The notes under the pieces were generated by a model. It did no database searches. It was not told the DNA's origin and saw only the letters and a list, made by a program, of their open reading frames with translations. A program made the position numbers and the translations under genes. Shown one piece after another: positions 62,737-64,000 of a stretch of DNA of 64,000 nt. Origin of the DNA: Klebsiella electrica (GTDB lineage Bacteria; Pseudomonadota; Gammaproteobacteria; Enterobacterales; Enterobacteriaceae); contig NZ_CP041247.1 of assembly GCF_006711645.1 (NCBI RefSeq), positions 2,170,001 through 2,234,000 on the forward strand. Direction: 5' to 3'. How positions within the stretch are numbered: the first letter of the stretch is position 1; every line of letters begins with the position of its first letter.

Positions 62737-64000
62737 ATGACAACATCGAATCCGGATATTCAACCCGCTGTGCAGCACACCGCCCAGGTCGCTATCGTCG
62801 GCGCGGGCCCGGTCGGCCTGATGATGGCCAACTACCTTGGTCAGATGGGCGTCAGCGTCGTGGTTGTTGAAAAGCTCGACGCGCTGATTGATTACCCGCG
62901 CGCCATCGGCATTGACGATGAATCACTGCGTGCGATGCAGGGTATCGGGCTGGTGGACCACGTTCTCCCGCATACCACGCCGTGGCACGCGATGCGCTTT
63001 CTGACGCCGAAAGGGCGCTGCTTCGCCGATATCCAGCCGATGACCGATGAGTTTGGCTGGCCGCGGCGCAACGCGTTTATTCAACCGCAGGTGGATGCGG
63101 TCATGTATGAAGGATTGCAGCGTTTTCCCCATGTGCGCTGCCTGTTCTCCCGGGAAGTGGAAGCCTTTAGCCAGTCTTGCGACGCGGTGACCTTGCATCT
63201 GAAGGGGCCGGCGGGCGAACACGAAACGGTGCAGGCCGACTGGCTGGTCGCCTGCGACGGCGGCGGCAGCTTTATTCGCCGCAGTTTAGCGATCCCTTTT
63301 GAAGGAAAAACTGCGCCAAATCAGTGGATAGTGATTGATATCGCCAATGATCCGCTGGCGACGCCGCATGTCTATCTGTGCTGCGACCCGGTCCGCCCGT
63401 ATGTTTCCGCCGCGCTGCCGCACGCTATACGCCGCTTTGAATTTATGGTGATGCCCGGCGAAACCGAAGCCCAGTTGAGTGAACCGGACAACATGCGTCG
63501 CTTGTTGAGCAAGGTGCTGCCGGACCCGGACAACGTCGAACCGATCCGCCAGCGCGTCTATACCCATAACGCCCGGATCGCCGAACGTTTCCGACTGGAT
63601 CGCATTCTGCTGGCGGGCGATGCCGCCCACATTATGCCGGTCTGGCAGGGGCAGGGGTACAACAGCGGGATGCGCGATGCATTTAACCTCGCCTGGAAAC
63701 TGGCGCTGGTGGTGCACGACAAGGCGGGCAGCGACTTGCTCGACAGCTATCAACAGGAGCGGCGCGATCATGCCAAAGCGATGATCGATCTCTCGGTGAC
63801 CGCCGGCAACGTGCTGGCGCCGGCGAAGCGCTGGCATGGCGCGGTGCGCGACGGAGTCTCCTGGCTGCTGAACTATCTCCCGCCGGTCAAACGCTACTTC
63901 CTCGAGATGCGCTTCAAGCCGATGCCGCAATATCGCGCCGGCGCTCTGCTGCTGGAGGGGGAAGGTAAAAACTCGCCGGTGGGGAAAATGTTTATTCAGC
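62737..64000 (+). CDS. mhpA: 3-(3-hydroxyphenyl)propionate hydroxylase, N-terminal part
   Basis: FAD-dependent monooxygenase that hydroxylates 3-(3-hydroxyphenyl)propionate to the 2,3-dihydroxy form, first step of the mhp pathway. 421 codons are present and the gene runs off the right edge. The dinucleotide-binding motif GAGPVG (residues 22-27), [15 protein letters not shown], and [21 protein letters not shown], the second FAD motif, match E. coli MhpA closely. The start follows a GAGGT ribosome-binding site. Confidence 0.95.
   Translation, partial: MTTSNPDIQPAVQHTAQVAIVGAGPVGLMMANYLGQMGVSVVVVEKLDALIDYPRAIGIDDESLRAMQGIGLVDHVLPHTTPWHAMRFLTPKGRCFADIQPMTDEFGWPRRNAFIQPQVDAVMYEGLQRFPHVRCLFSREVEAFSQSCDAVTLHLKGPAGEHETVQADWLVACDGGGSFIRRSLAIPFEGKTAPNQWIVIDIANDPLATPHVYLCCDPVRPYVSAALPHAIRRFEFMVMPGETEAQLSEPDNMRRLLSKVLPDPDNVEPIRQRVYTHNARIAERFRLDRILLAGDAAHIMPVWQGQGYNSGMRDAFNLAWKLALVVHDKAGSDLLDSYQQERRDHAKAMIDLSVTAGNVLAPAKRWHGAVRDGVSWLLNYLPPVKRYFLEMRFKPMPQYRAGALLLEGEGKNSPVGKMFIQ

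Overview
The window comes from a chromosome of an Enterobacteriaceae member. Most genes and their order match the oppA-tonB, yniA-thrS-pheST-ihfA-btuCED-selO-aroH-ppsA-ydiK-ydiJ-suf-lpp-pykF and mhp regions known from Escherichia coli. Several features point to the Klebsiella/Raoultella group: no ydiV between nlpC and selO, a different potassium-type channel after opp, no ydiH before suf, and an extra catabolic block before mhpR/mhpA. This placement is inferred from remembered synteny; species was not determined.

Layout. 1-4450 holds oppABCDF (oligopeptide uptake; oppA is cut by the left edge). 4496-7552 holds a Kv-like ion channel with a zinc ribbon, yciU, clsA and the tiny yciY. 7553-12658 is an AT-rich accessory segment where E. 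coli has kch: a Ser/Thr-rich exported protein, a MASE2-GGDEF diguanylate cyclase, an IS5-family insertion (IS427-like), an EAL phosphodiesterase and a small zinc-ribbon membrane protein. 12659-13908 holds yciI and Fur-controlled tonB. 13930-17890 holds yniA, ydiZ, pfkB, ydiY (with a long structured leader) and a small exported protein. 18345-25630 is the translation cluster thrS-infC-rpmI-rplT-pheM-pheS-pheT-ihfA with its well-known leader controls.

25684-36477 holds a RidA remnant, btuC, an orphan MetQ-like lipoprotein, btuE, btuD, nlpC, selO, hemP, aroH, ppsR and ppsA. 36610-42526 holds the sRNA RprA, ydiK, ydiJ, menI and two small genes. 42687-43773 holds a proline-rich exported protein and what looks like decayed coding sequence, overlapping the suf promoter region. 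43774-50719 holds sufABCDSE, ldtE and lpp. 51026-53159 holds pykF and fumD.

53186-64000 is an aromatic-compound catabolic block. A TetR regulator diverges from a dehydroshikimate dehydratase-like gene, followed by an MFS carrier and a shikimate/quinate dehydrogenase-like gene. Next come a ModA-like protein without a signal peptide and a convergent FecCD-type ABC uptake operon preceded by a strong ModE-like operator. The block ends with mhpR and the start of mhpA, with an MhpR operator between them.

The observations most worth following are the ModE-like operator plus the cytoplasmic ModA-like protein, the paired TetR operator candidates around the dehydratase gene, the c-di-GMP pair split by an IS between a CRP site and the EAL gene, and the terminator-bearing ydiY leader.
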